The notes under the pieces were generated by a model. That model saw only the letters and a list, made by a program, of their open reading frames with translations, was not told the origin of the DNA and did no database searches. Both the position numbers and the translations under genes were made by a program. A stretch of DNA of 64,000 nt from Protonemura montana (taxonomy: Eukaryota > Arthropoda > Insecta > Plecoptera > Nemouridae). This document shows, piece after piece, positions 37,501 to 48,900 of the stretch (its first letter is position 1; each line of letters starts with the position of its first letter). The stretch spans positions 7,511,201 through 7,575,200 of the forward strand of contig OX387607.1 in assembly GCA_947568835.1 (NCBI GenBank), in the 5' to 3' direction.

Positions 37501-40500
37501 ATTGCGTTTGCGGAGCCCTAGTCAAACAAACTTAAAATGCTAACTTAACGATCCTGACCTTTTTACGTTCCTCTGGGTTGACGCAAGATGCCACCACCCT
37601 ATTGACGATCTCCTCGAAAATTTCGAAGCTGTCAAGTAAGACAGCCGACTGCAGGACAGTTTTCTTCCCGCTCTTGCCCTCCACGTCTGCCCCTGCCTTG
37701 AGCAGCAAGCGGACACCTTCTAACCACTGAGAGTTGGTGGCTATGAACAACGGGGACTCGTTCTCGAACTTGGCGTTGATGATCTAGACGGAGAGAAAAG
37801 TCAGGGAACAAACACTGATCTCATATAACCTGGAAAGCGGTTGCCAGAGTGAGCGGCCGCCATCTTGAGAGTCTCTTATTTTTAGTTCTCTCAAGAGACT
37901 GTACTATTTTTATTATTTTCATCAGTGGTTTTCATGGATTTTGCAGTTTCTTGTTTTTTGCAGTACACCTTGGAATAAGGTTAGACTGGGACCTGTTGCC
38001 AACAATGAACTCCCTGACTTCAATTTTGAATAGCTGGCTGTATCCTATGCTCCCAGGATGTCGCCACTCATAGCGGAACCAGAGATTTTGTGATTATTGG
38101 GTACAAAGTGAAAAGCACCAGACTGCTGTCGGGCAAGAGCTAATTGATTGTTACAAATTATACCCTTACAAACAAGATAAATGGGTGAGTGTAGAGAAGA
38201 CTTAACTTGATTACCCGGAAACAATTCAATTCTGTTTGTTTGCTCACAACTAGCCAAATGGTTGACCCGACTTGGATGATGTTTGCAGGACCACTTTGAA
38301 ATCTCTACTACGTTTTTAGCAAAATTGGCTAACACTTATAACAATTTGCTAACGAATCAAGATTATTGTAATATTCATAGAAATTTGTAAAAAAAATAAG
38401 CAATTTACGCGTTCAAATAATGGTTAGGATGGCATATGCTGAAAATGGTTCTGGAATCTTGAAAGAAACAGTGCATCTAGCCGTTGGATACTGATCTATA
38501 TTCTAGAATCTTACTATAGCTCTAAAAAAATTAAGGTTTTGTTCATGAGCAGTTTCAAAGATTTCAATCACTTCTCGAACACTATTTCCAGTCTTAACTT
38601 TGTCTGCTGGGCATTGACCTGCCCGTCTGCGCCTGCGTTTAAAAGCAGACGCACGCCTTCTGCCCAACCTGATTTAGCAGCTTTGAATAGCGCAGTCTCG
38701 TTGTCCAGGGTAGCGTTGATGATCTAGATCGTAGGACAAATAGTAATATTTATAAGAACACCATAAATTGATTGGTTGTTCTGTTGTGTTTACAACACTC
38801 TGTCATGACTCATGACTGCGGGGTCTGTGACACTGGTCACTGTGCCACTCTGTAGTACTGACACAGTGAATAAAGAAATGGGGGGGGGTTTAACCTGTGG
38901 GTTGTATTTTATGAAATACACAACGTGCCCTATTTATTTTCACCGTAGTTTCCTCTATTTATTCTCCTATCGTAATCCACTTATAGTGTGATTCTGGAAG
39001 TGTTCGGTAAAATCTTTACTGTTTATACGTTTCCACCGTTTATGAGACAAACTTTTGATGTGGGCATCTTATGTTGAGTCATCAAGATCCCGATGCTCGC
39101 ATGAGAATGTAGGACATTTCTATGTCATGAACGAACTTGTCCCACTTTTTCTTATACAAAACTCTGCTGCGCACCTATCTTCTGAGTTTAAGTATACACA
39201 AAAACATACTTAAAATTACCTTACCGTTTCACAATCGTTCAAGCGGCACACTTCTGTGACTATCGCCTCGAAAACTTCGACGTCCTTTTGCTGGACCGCC
39301 AAATGAAGGACGGTTTTCTGGGGTTCCTTTCCGTACTTTGCCTTCACGTCTGCACCTGCGCCTAGCAGCAGGCATACGCCATCTGCCCAGCTGAGTTTGA
39401 CAGCTGCGAACAGCGGCGACTCTCCGCTGCTATCAATGCGGCTCACCTGACCCTTCTGTACCAAAATCTGTGGACCAAGACTGCTTTCAGAAGAGTGAAG
39501 GTGGGGTATTAATTTAAACTAGGTCTCTTTTTTCTAATCTAGAAATCTAGTTTTTGACACTTCTCCAAGGTTTGCATCAGTTCCTTATGACTCTAGGGTT
39601 CCTTGTGACCCCAGAGACAAGAAGAGCGTATAGTAGAAGTCTTTGCCATGACTGTTGAAAAGTTCTGTTAGTGGTGTTTACCGACGCACTGTTTCGACAA
39701 CACCCCCTGTGAGACTGGCATAATGGCATCAGTGAATGCATGGGTGATAATGTGGTTGATAAGAACCTAGCGTAGTTTAGGAGAGGGTAGAGGAAACCCG
39801 GTGCTGGTACTTAAACTTCCTCTCTTAAAGCGCCCCAATGAGCCCCCTGTTTACGTCCCTTTGAAAGAACGGCATAGCTTCAACAATAGGATTTATCAAC
39901 AAAATCAAGCTGTAGTTATAACAAAGACAAGTGAAACTGTTAAACTTTCAAACCTCCAGTCTCTCTTCTAAATAGAACTGTCGTGTGTATGATGGTCACC
40001 CATCCAATAGACGGCCTATTATAATGTTGCTTAACTTTGGTGATCTCACAAGAGCTGGTATTTCCTATAGACCAAACCGTTCCTAGTCCAATGTAAAACA
40101 GAATGCAAAAAACTATAAGGTCACTTCGTTAGTACGTTTACCCGCCCTCCCACTTACCTGGAGGCACTCATAGTGCTTCCCGTCGACCGCCAGATGGAGT
40201 AATGTCTTTTGTAGACTGTCGACTTCAAAGGCATCTGCATTATGCTCCTCTAGGTCGCAGTGATTTAACAGCTTCTTCAAGATTTCGGCGTGGCCCGCCA
40301 AGGTCGCTAGTTGTGCACAGCTGAGGTTGGTGGCGTGATCAACGCTTCTGGCAGACGCTCCTCTCTGAAGGGATCTGTGAATTTATACAGGTATATGTAT
40401 AATGTTCCATATTCCGTCCATGTTCCATATAAACATGGAACATGGACGGCAAATTGTGCAGAATTGCAAATGTTAATGATAAGTCTTAATATGAAATTAT

Positions 40501-41544
40501 TTGGTGTGCCGGAAGTGGTTAAACATTTAAAATAGCATAAAAATGACCTAGTAAAATATAGCTTAAATTGCAAATGCTTGAAATCGGCAGAGTAATTAAT
40601 ACTGCCGTAAATAACTGAGCTGCATTCAGCTCTTTTGTGTCCATTTTAAACGCGAGGCCACACCAGAGGCTGCCAGGCTGGAGGCTGACACTGCTAAACT
40701 CCCAAAAATGTCCAAAAAAGCACTATCTGGTAATTTCCCGTTTAGTGACGTAGCAAAATATGACAGTAAAAAAGTTCACAGTTACGTTATCTTTTTTAAA
40801 TCTGCGTACATACGTCGTACATGTGCGAATCGTAATCTATAAGATTTTTTTTTTGAAATCTCATTTACATGTCCATATCAAAGCTGAACGACGTTTGGAA
40901 TTTTTTTTAGTACAATTGGATAGAGAAAATTTGCATTAATTTGGTTATAAAAAATACCAGCAGAAAAAAAAATAGTAAACAACTCGCCTTCGCACGTTCT
41001 CAGGGCTGCCACTTTTGACGGCCGCCACCAGGAGAGCGTCTTGCCAAATTAATGGTGATAAATCCAAGATAACTTCTTGGTGAACTTCCTCCTCGGTGTT
41101 ATCTTCATTCTGTGGTTCTTCTAGCTTCCTGCTGGCTTCTTGCTCGTCTAAATGCACATTTACATGTTCGTCTACATGCACGATAACAGATTGCGCTGCA
41201 TTCGACGGACCAGCTCCATCATTTCCGACAGGCTGCTCAATTTCAATCAACGAAACATTTGTAATTGCATCTTGTGGATCAATTCGCGGCGACGGAAATG
41301 TCTCTTCACTCACTTTTTGCAGAGTTTTTACAGCAGATAGCACACCCTCTTTTTGTTCATCATCATCATTATCAGACAGTGAAATAGTCTCAAGTGGTTC
41401 AGGTAGATACAACGAACCTTGTTCTTCGATGGCGACTTCTTGATTGCGTTGAGGTGTGGGTCCTTTTCTGTTACAATCCGGTGAGACTTCTGTTGATGAA
41501 GTCGAAATTTTAAGGAGAGGAATGTCGTCGTCGTTGTCCGACAT
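34598..41544 (-). CDS. Painless-type TRPA channel with N-terminal ankyrin repeats, five coding exons
   Basis: Non-selective cation channel of the TRPA family, used in arthropods for heat, touch or irritant sensing. Exons in transcript order: 41544-40988, 40320-40158, 39467-39225, 37783-37559 and 36598-34598, about 1062 residues. Residues 1-165 are an acidic, low-complexity leader (MSDNDDDIPLL; a second SDNDDDEQ). About seven or eight ankyrin units follow (e.g. LLHLAVDGKHYECLQ, GVRLLLKAGADVEG, TPLHFAVKEGHAKCVEYL, TPLHYALERRQTEFVIAL). Helices: TM1 694-714, TM2 740-760, TM3 776-794, TM4 800-815, TM5 835-856, TM6 905-930. The pore loop TIVMMANEFEYENL at 864-885 has NEFE where many TRPAs have GEFE. 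The start is the ATG at 41544 (context CTGAAAATGT). The first intron seems to use a GC donor (AAG|GCGAGT), the only choice I found that keeps phase. A missed exon there is possible. A decayed duplicate exon lies at 38568-38723. Confidence 0.88.
36709..36870 (-). repeat. Dispersed repeat family R2, inverted partial copy
   Basis: In the last TRPA intron. On the plus strand it carries AGGCGCCACCGGTCATTTTG and GTGACATGCGGGCCAACTGTC, the inverse of the R2 hallmark, then a CTTTTGTTCTAA block. Confidence 0.75.
37017..37031 (+). repeat. Poly-G tract
   Basis: About 15 G in a row in a TRPA intron. Length is uncertain, as for any long homopolymer. Confidence 0.85.
37900..38065 (+). repeat. Dispersed repeat family R3, copy 2
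   Basis: In a TRPA intron. Aligns by eye with 12970-13190 through TTTTCATCAGT, GGATTTTGCAGTTTCTTG, ACACCTTGGAATA, TTGCCAACAA and CTTCAATTTTG. Confidence 0.45.
38568..38723 (-). pseudogene. Decayed duplicate of a TRPA ankyrin exon
   Basis: Sits between the two live ankyrin exons 39225-39467 and 37559-37783. It keeps the same acceptor context (GATCTAG|ATCATCAACGC) and opens IINATLDNETALFKAAKSG, WAEGVRLLLNAGAD, nearly the same as the live exon's LFIATNSQWLEGVRLLLKAGAD. After that the frame runs GQVNAQQTKLRLEIVFEK and stops, while the expected VIEIFETA continuation appears in another frame. No donor in a usable phase was seen. This is a host exon duplicate that has lost coding capacity and is presumably skipped. 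Confidence 0.75.
39671..40083 (-). repeat. 5S-derived SINE (family R1), diverged copy
   Basis: In a TRPA intron. Starts GTGGTGTTTACCGACGCACTG on the plus strand (its 3' end) and ends ACCAAACCGTTC (its 5' end). The 5S head reads GATCACCAAAGTTAAGCAAC on the minus strand. Many differences from the young copies and no clear flanking duplicate. Confidence 0.8.
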
Positions 41545-41867
41545 TTTCAGTAACACGACTGATGTCACATCGACCAAGATAAAAATAACTGCAGCCCGGG
41601 TAACGCAACTATGATCTTATCACATTCTAGACGCTTTTTACGCTCTTATCTCCATGTCAAGCCAGCAGTTCTGACAATCTTGCGCATGGCAGATTCAAAG
41701 AGCTCTTATCGCAAAACTAAACATGAATCAATGACATTGAACTAAAAATAAGCATATAAGGAATTCCAGTTTTATTCGAGTCTTTCAAGTAAGTACATTC
41801 GAGTAGGTACACAGAAGTTTGTCTGTTTGTCTGTAGTAAAAAAGGGTGTCGCAAAAATTTGGCGCGT

Positions 41868-42252
41868 TTGCAATCTAGCCCGCGAGAGAAGATACCATCC
41901 AAAGGACTGTCCCCCTACTGTGCTACGAACTCGTGAATGAAATGGTAGTTACGATTACAGCGGGCTTGATTTAAAAAATTCTTGTTAATTGCAAAATAAC
42001 TCCAAAATTATTAAAATTATTAACTAAACTATTAGAACTACTATTCTAACTATTCTAACTATTAAAACTATTATAATAATAGTTCTGTAAACAAAACATC
42101 TTGTTACGACAAAGGCTTTGGAGCAAAGGAGAAATGATGGACATTATTGGAGATCGTTTTTAGTGTTTTTTAAAATGACAGTTGGGCCGCATGTCACCCC
42201 AAAAAGACCGGTGCGGCTCTGCCGAAAAGTATGTTCTTCCTTTGAACGGAGT
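41868..42252 (+). repeat. Dispersed repeat family R2, copy 3
   Basis: Begins ATCTAGCCCGCGAGAGAAGA and closes with ACAGTTGGGCCGCATGTCAC and a TTTGAACGGAGTG block, between the TRPA start and the Fas3 3' end. An ATTCTAACT/ATTAAAACT simple repeat lies in its middle. Confidence 0.75.
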
Positions 42253-42710
42253 GTATATATTGCAGCAATGATTAAAGCAATTTAAAATTAATTTGTGAGC
42301 GTGCTTTTAATGACCATGAATTTCGATACCAGAGTTTTATCTTTAAGACAGTAGGTACATTTATTTTAAAAATTATGAATTTATTTCCTAGCGAGTAGAA
42401 CAATTTGAGAGAATTTTTTTTTTTTTTTTCATTATTTTATCTTGAGAAGGCTGTCTCACATTCTGGACGACAGCTCTTGCGGTTGGTGTGAGTAGGTACC
42501 TACTACACATAAAAACCGTTAGTGACAGTTCTTCAAATAGTTAATGTCAAAAGCCATAACTCCAAGCAGACGTCCGTTTGAACTATATCTTCAGGAACAT
42601 TTTTAAAATAAACATTAGACTTTCTTAAAATGTGTACATATAACAATTGAAACGCCTACATTTCCTCCTTCCCCTCCTCCACCTGAATCGTCATCGTGGA
42701 TTGGCGACGA

Positions 42711-42716
42711 TTTATT
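42711..42716 (-). terminator. Candidate Fas3 polyadenylation signal
   Basis: AATAAA on the minus strand about 190 bases past the Fas3 stop codon at 42905-42907. No closer hexamer was noticed. Confidence 0.45.
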
Positions 42717-42904
42717 TGCAGAGCGCGTTAAAAATCGAGGATCTTCTTGGAAAAAAGTGAGGCATGCAAATAACGACACCATCACAATAGCAACGTGATA
42801 AAAAGCAGAGAATTGTAAACGTTATATCCTGTCGTGGAAAATATTCGCTCTCAACGCAAGGCAACGCAACGCAAGATTGAGTGACACTATTTCAGACGTA
42901 TGAC

Positions 42905-45900
42905 TTAAGGCGCCCTTCTGGAGTCAGCATCGTCCGTTTCTTCGGCGTCGTCTCTCAAGCTAGACCGTGCTGGAACAAGAAACTCGGCGTCGGAGAGTGC
43001 AAATGCTTGACCTCGATAGTGCAGTCTAACTCTGTACAATATAACAATTGAATACAATTGTCCTTTTCGGCTTGTTTTTGTTTTTATACTGGCCCAAGCC
43101 ACTTACTATCAGTTATCACTTATTGCTTTTCATTTTTCCCCACTTCTTCCTTTCTACTGTACATCAACATATTATTTGTCCTAATTTAATTCTCCTTGAA
43201 GCATAAGACCTAGTCAAAACTATTAATTTAGTGAGTATTACCATATCACTAAACAGGAAAAGTTTTCAGAGTAAAGATTAGAGTGGTAAATTTGAGGTTT
43301 GCTTATGTCAAAGTTAGTAAGAGTACCGATTTCCCTCGATTTTTTAAACATATTACAACACTTATTTTGCATCTATTAACTGCCCTATGACTTTCATGAG
43401 AACAGTTCCACTCCACTTACAGAACTGTTTCCTGCCCATGCACCATCGCCACCTAGATTGGGTGTACCAAACACCAGTTCCCACCACGATCAGCACCAGC
43501 AACAAGATGGCGATCGTTAAACCCGTGAGCGGGCAGTTGGTGGACTCTGGAACAGCAAGGACCCAAATTTCAACAATTGTATTGTATTGTACCATTGTAC
43601 AAAAATGGTGCGCAAGTCAAAATTACCGGTCACACCTACTTCAAGTCGAATTAAAATACAAGCTTTTATTAATAATTGTTTTTAAAAGGATTTAGGCAGG
43701 CCAATTTACTGGTTGTCTTTCTCCTGAAAATACCACAAGTCTTATGTTGCATAGTTTTTTCATATTTTATTAGTAACAACACTATAACCGTCTCAAAAAT
43801 TGATGCCCAAACGGGGACTCGAACCCCGATCTCTAAGTTTTTTCATAGTTTGTTACACCATTAAGAACGATGTCAAGCCTAATTATTAGGTTAATGACAC
43901 AATAGGCTAATCTGTGGAGCGAAGCTAATACCACGCAGGTGAGTACAAAACTGTAGTTCATTGTTGAAAGAATCACAAGAATATGCAGGGCTCGGAGAAT
44001 GTGCGGGTGATGTACGGCCGGAACTCAGGAGACGAAATGCCTATGCGTTCCCTTTCACTGGGTTAGTTTTCTCTGCGGCTAGCTGCCAATGAAATGCTAT
44101 CAATGAAACTACTGCCAATGACAACATCCCGTTTGTGGTTAGCGATTTATCGTTATTTCCAGGTCATCTTGCTCTCGCTGAAATAAAAATTGCCGGCAAC
44201 TTGACGCCTATAGCGGCTTGACAGCGTACGTTTAATTGCTAAGCAGATGTGTTTATTCGTCATTTGAAGATGCATTTTTGGATATTTGAATTTTCAAGTA
44301 TGGCTGCTGCAACGTATGCCCTTCACTCACCCTGTACTTCATGTTTGAGCGAGTCGATGCGTGCGGGCACCACCACGTCCGGCTCCAAGTGTTGCACCCT
44401 TCCTTCGCATTGCAGAGTAATTACGTCGGCGGAGGTAGGCGCAGTGTTGAGGAGCAGCTGGATGTCAGCGCTGCCCAGCTTGTTGGTGGCGGTAAGGAGA
44501 ACTTCTTCCTCAAGGTCGGACTGCGCAAGGCTGGAGATGACCAACTTGGCCTGCCAACCGCAATCATTCTGCAAAGATGCATTTTTTTTTTAAATATTTA
44601 GGTATCCACGATAGCTGATTTTATTAAGTCAATACTATAAAACCTATTTTATGAAAATCACTTAATTTTCTCCCAGCGTAGTACAATTTTAACTGATAAG
44701 GGAAAAGAATAAAAGAAAGTAGATGAAGAGTGGTTTAACTTGAACAAGGCAGAAGCCGAAACACCGTTTTACCTTTTTCAGCTGTCGCAATTTTCCATTT
44801 TTACCTCAGTAAGTTGCGTTTCTTTGTTTCCTATCCCTCAATTCATTTGCCGCGTCATTGATGCTATTAGCTTTTAATCTGTGTCTTTATTTTATCTTGC
44901 TAATATTTTTAGGCTAGTAAAGCAATATATTGCATGCGATAGACAAGTGCCGAAGTGAATCATAATTTTATTAGCAGAAGGCTAACTTCCAGAACCGTGG
45001 GTCAGGTGCTGTCGCTATTCAATGACTTCAAAACAGATTAAAATCCCAATTATTTGTGGATGCTTTCCGTTACTCACCTTGGTGGCTCGTAAAGCCTGCA
45101 CCCTGTCACCGTCCAACGACTCCCCCTCGGCCAATGTGGCGTTGGCGAAAGTCCAGACGAACGTCGGCCGAGGATTGGCCGACACGTGGACCTCGACCTC
45201 GGCAGCTTGGTCAGTGCGGAAACCGTGAAGTGCGACAGAGGCGGACGGAGCGACCGGCGCGACTGTCAGATAAACGACGACGACGACAGAGGATACCTTA
45301 TTAGTTCAAAGTGAAGCGTTCCGTCTCAGATTCATATAGAATGAATTACCATACCACAATCGGGAGTCACTCATCGCGATGTTAACTCACTTCGCTCCGA
45401 CAATTGATTTTCAAACTAGCGACATAGATATTTGCCGATTAGTCGTTATTCAAGAAGAATGGAATGACTGCATATATTTTATTATATGTGATCAGTCTGT
45501 ATTTGGATCGGTATTTTATGTCTCATTTATTGCTACCTTCCACGAAGGCTTCGTAGAATGGCCCAGCCCTAGGCTCATAGGCACAATTTGGTCAGGTGGC
45601 ACATTCAACTGGAGCTGCAGCAACAGAGTCGGCAAGGGTTCGAAAATATTGAAACTGCCCAATATTTTGCCGCCTTTGCCGAAGCCTGGCTGACAGAAAT
45701 TATTCGAATTGTCTTTTTGACTCCTACAAGAAGGCTTCCACTAGCTTCCACAAGACTAGCTTCCAGGATGTGTGGGGTGCATTAAAACTTTAAATACTGC
45801 CCAAAATTTAACCAATCTCGATTTTAAAATGCGACTGAAACGTTTATCTAGAAGTTATGTCGCCATATTTGACTGAAGATGCACAGCGGTGCTCTAACCC

Positions 45901-48900
45901 CCTCCAGCCAACTTGCTTTCGTCGAACCCTTCGTATCGCCGAAAGCACAGGTAGCTCTAGATAAGGCATGGCACCATGTACTATTACATTCGATGTATCT
46001 TACACTTGAATGAGATTCAACAAATGTCCAATTGCAGTGTTTTTTTGGTTTTTCTAGCATTTCCGTTAAGGAGCTTAAACCAGCAAGCGGATGATGGAAA
46101 GGAAGCTAGACTGGAAAAATGTGCAACCGAACCGGGATACGAACCCGGGACCTCCCAATGTGGGAATATATGTGTCCGGATAGCTCAGTTGGTAGAGCAC
46201 CCGACAGGCAATTGGGAGGTCCCGGGTTCTTATCCCGGTTCGGTTGCACATATTTCCAGCCTAGCTTCCTTTCCAAATGTCCAATAGTTGCCAAAGAGCA
46301 AGGAAATTGGCCTACTAAATTGGTGTGGAATAGTTTTGATTGTTTCAATATCTTCATGTCTCTAACTACGAATCCCAATAAAAGCACGGCCAAAACCTCT
46401 TTAAAAACAAAACATCAACTCACACGTCACGTTGACGACTTGCTTGAGATCCACCCTGCCCCCAGGAAGAGCCGCGTGCTCGACGCGACACACAAGGTCC
46501 TGGTTGTTGTCCTGCCAGTCCACTCGAAGCACCAGCATCGCCTCGCAGTCCCCAGCTTCGTATGGCCACCGCCAGTCAGCGCCAGCAGCGTCCACGCATG
46601 TTTCCTCGCCGACGACTTTACCGGCCAGCAGCCACGTGATGCGTGGCATGGGGCGCACCTGACGGATGATGCACGAGGCTGCGAGCGTACCGTTGGCCGG
46701 CACAGATGCGTAGGCGATGGTCAAAATAGGAGCGTTGGGCGCATCTAGAACCAATCAGCGAAGATTGTTTTATGAGTTCGATGTCTCTCTTTCGTTCGTT
46801 ACGTGTGATCATTGATCATTGTCAAACGTATCAGATTTAGGAAAACCAAAAAGTTTTAAAAAGTGTCATCTACACTTTACATCTTACTTTACATCTTACA
46901 TTACTTCATCTACACGTTTGACGCATTTTACAAGCGTTATCAAGGGATACGAGAATTTTGACTTGCACGCCATTTTATAAATCTGCAGGTGAATATGGTA
47001 TTTGATTTACTAATTTTTTTGCATTTAACCACGCCCTGTTTTGATAACGGGGCCTGTGGCATTGGTCATATGCGCCCACGAATGGGTAGGCGGATATGAG
47101 GATGAAGATAACCTTGTCTAGTAGGGTAACATGGTAACCCGTTGCCGGCAAGTAGGTAGTAAAGTCCGGTCAAAGAGTACAACATAGCGTCACTTACGAA
47201 GCACAGTTTCACTTGAAGCACATGATTTATCCATAAATCCATGCTGTCAAGAGGTCGAGAAGCAAGGCGAATGAAGGAACTGATGACTTACTTTTATCGC
47301 TCCAAACCCTCATCCAAACAGAAAAGGTACGATTATAATGGTCATCTCTCCAAGCCTTTTACCTTGTGCCGTGTTATTTAACTCCGGTGATCGAAAAATA
47401 AATTGTCTCCAACTCACCAAGTCGTTCGAATTGCGTTCGTAATCAGAGATTGGTGGGTGCCAGAGCAAGTGACGGCTCGTCGCCAAAGTCTGTGCTCTTT
47501 GGTGGTAGGTTGATACGGAAAATTACAATGACCTTGCAAAAACAGACGAAGGAAATAAGAATTTCAAACACCTACCAGCAATAACAAGCGGCGAGGTTGC
47601 AGCCTCGTATCCCTTGGGCCGTGACTTGGTCCACGCGCTACATATGACGTTTCCCGACAACGTCGGTTTCGCGTTCAAGAATGTGATGCCACACTGGCCA
47701 CGGTCCAGCCCGGCGCCACTGTAGCGATACTCAGCGGCGTTCGAGGACTCGTTCACAATCGTCCAGGAGGTGTTGTTCCACTTGAAGAGGCAGCTGCTGA
47801 CTGCTTGGTCCGCTTGGCACAAAACCGTCACGTTGCCGCCAGGTAGCACTACGGGACGCGGTGGTGTGATCGAGAACCTGAAGGTGGCGTTGGCTGCAAA
47901 GGAAAATGGCGATAAACTAGTATTCTAGATGCATTATTCTTCACTTTCTTCTTGTCGGCGAACTCCCAGTCTCCCACTGATTATGATATATACCAATCAA
48001 AAACCTCTCAACTTACCAGTTACCAGTTCTCAGTTACCACGAAATACTTAATAAGAAATATAGCTTACAGATCGAAATGCGCCGGAGTCTCCGTTAGCGA
48101 CACGAAGAAAAGGAAGTATCATGACAGTAGAAACAAAGTACATAACACACTATGAGGATATTCAATCAAATGTCCTTGAGTAGTAATGACTTAAATTCTA
48201 AGACTTTCGACGGGATCTGAGTAGTAGGTATTGTCCATTAACGCAATTGTGACCTGTTCCTTGGTTCTCACTTGAAACTACGAGTTTGCAAACCAATAGT
48301 GAGAAGTTGCGGGGTATTTTCTAGAAATATAAACCTAGTGAATACTAGAAGGTAAAAACCAGATGTCAAATAATAATTATTCATGCCAAATATTAACTCA
48401 TAGTTAATAAATAATTCAATTGAGGTAAGATTAAGCTTTGATCGGTCTATTTACAGTTTAAGCTTATCGAAACTCACAGTTGATGACCAGCGACATCTGC
48501 GCGTACTTCCAGCCTCCGTCTGCGGCGCGTGCGCGGCAAGTGATGATGTCATACGTGTGCTCGCGCACGTACTCTGTCAGGGTGATCCCACACTGTCCCG
48601 TCGATAGTCCATTCCCGTAATACCCGAAGTCCCTAATAACGGAAACCAGCCAAGTGTTTAGGTCATGTTAGCAATGGGAGTTTGCTCGATGTGGTAAGAT
48701 CATCTTGGCTAATGAGTGGGTGATGATAAGGCTGATGCACCGTTCAGAGTCTAGAAAGGAGGAGGAGAACCCCGATGCGTTTACTCTTGTCGAGGGGACC
48801 ACTGGCTTAAAGTCACAGTCGAAAGATTGTACAACGCAAACAACAGGAAACCTCCACAAGTCCATAGTGTTGAGAAGTTAGAAGCAATGTTAATTAAGCT

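Noticed and set aside
41544-41577. Extended TRPA start at 41577
   Set aside because: It would need a TTG start; the ATG at 41544 has good context and is preferred.
46168-46250. Apparent tRNA gene with anticodon GGC
   Set aside because: Cloverleaf arms form, but the acceptor stem is mismatched, the base before the anticodon is A and the sequence is repeated as a SINE head at 54995-55146. It belongs to a SINE.
46119-46748. Plus-strand ORF of 209 codons
   Set aside because: It is the reverse shadow of Fas3 exon 46744-46424 joined to the foldback SINE.
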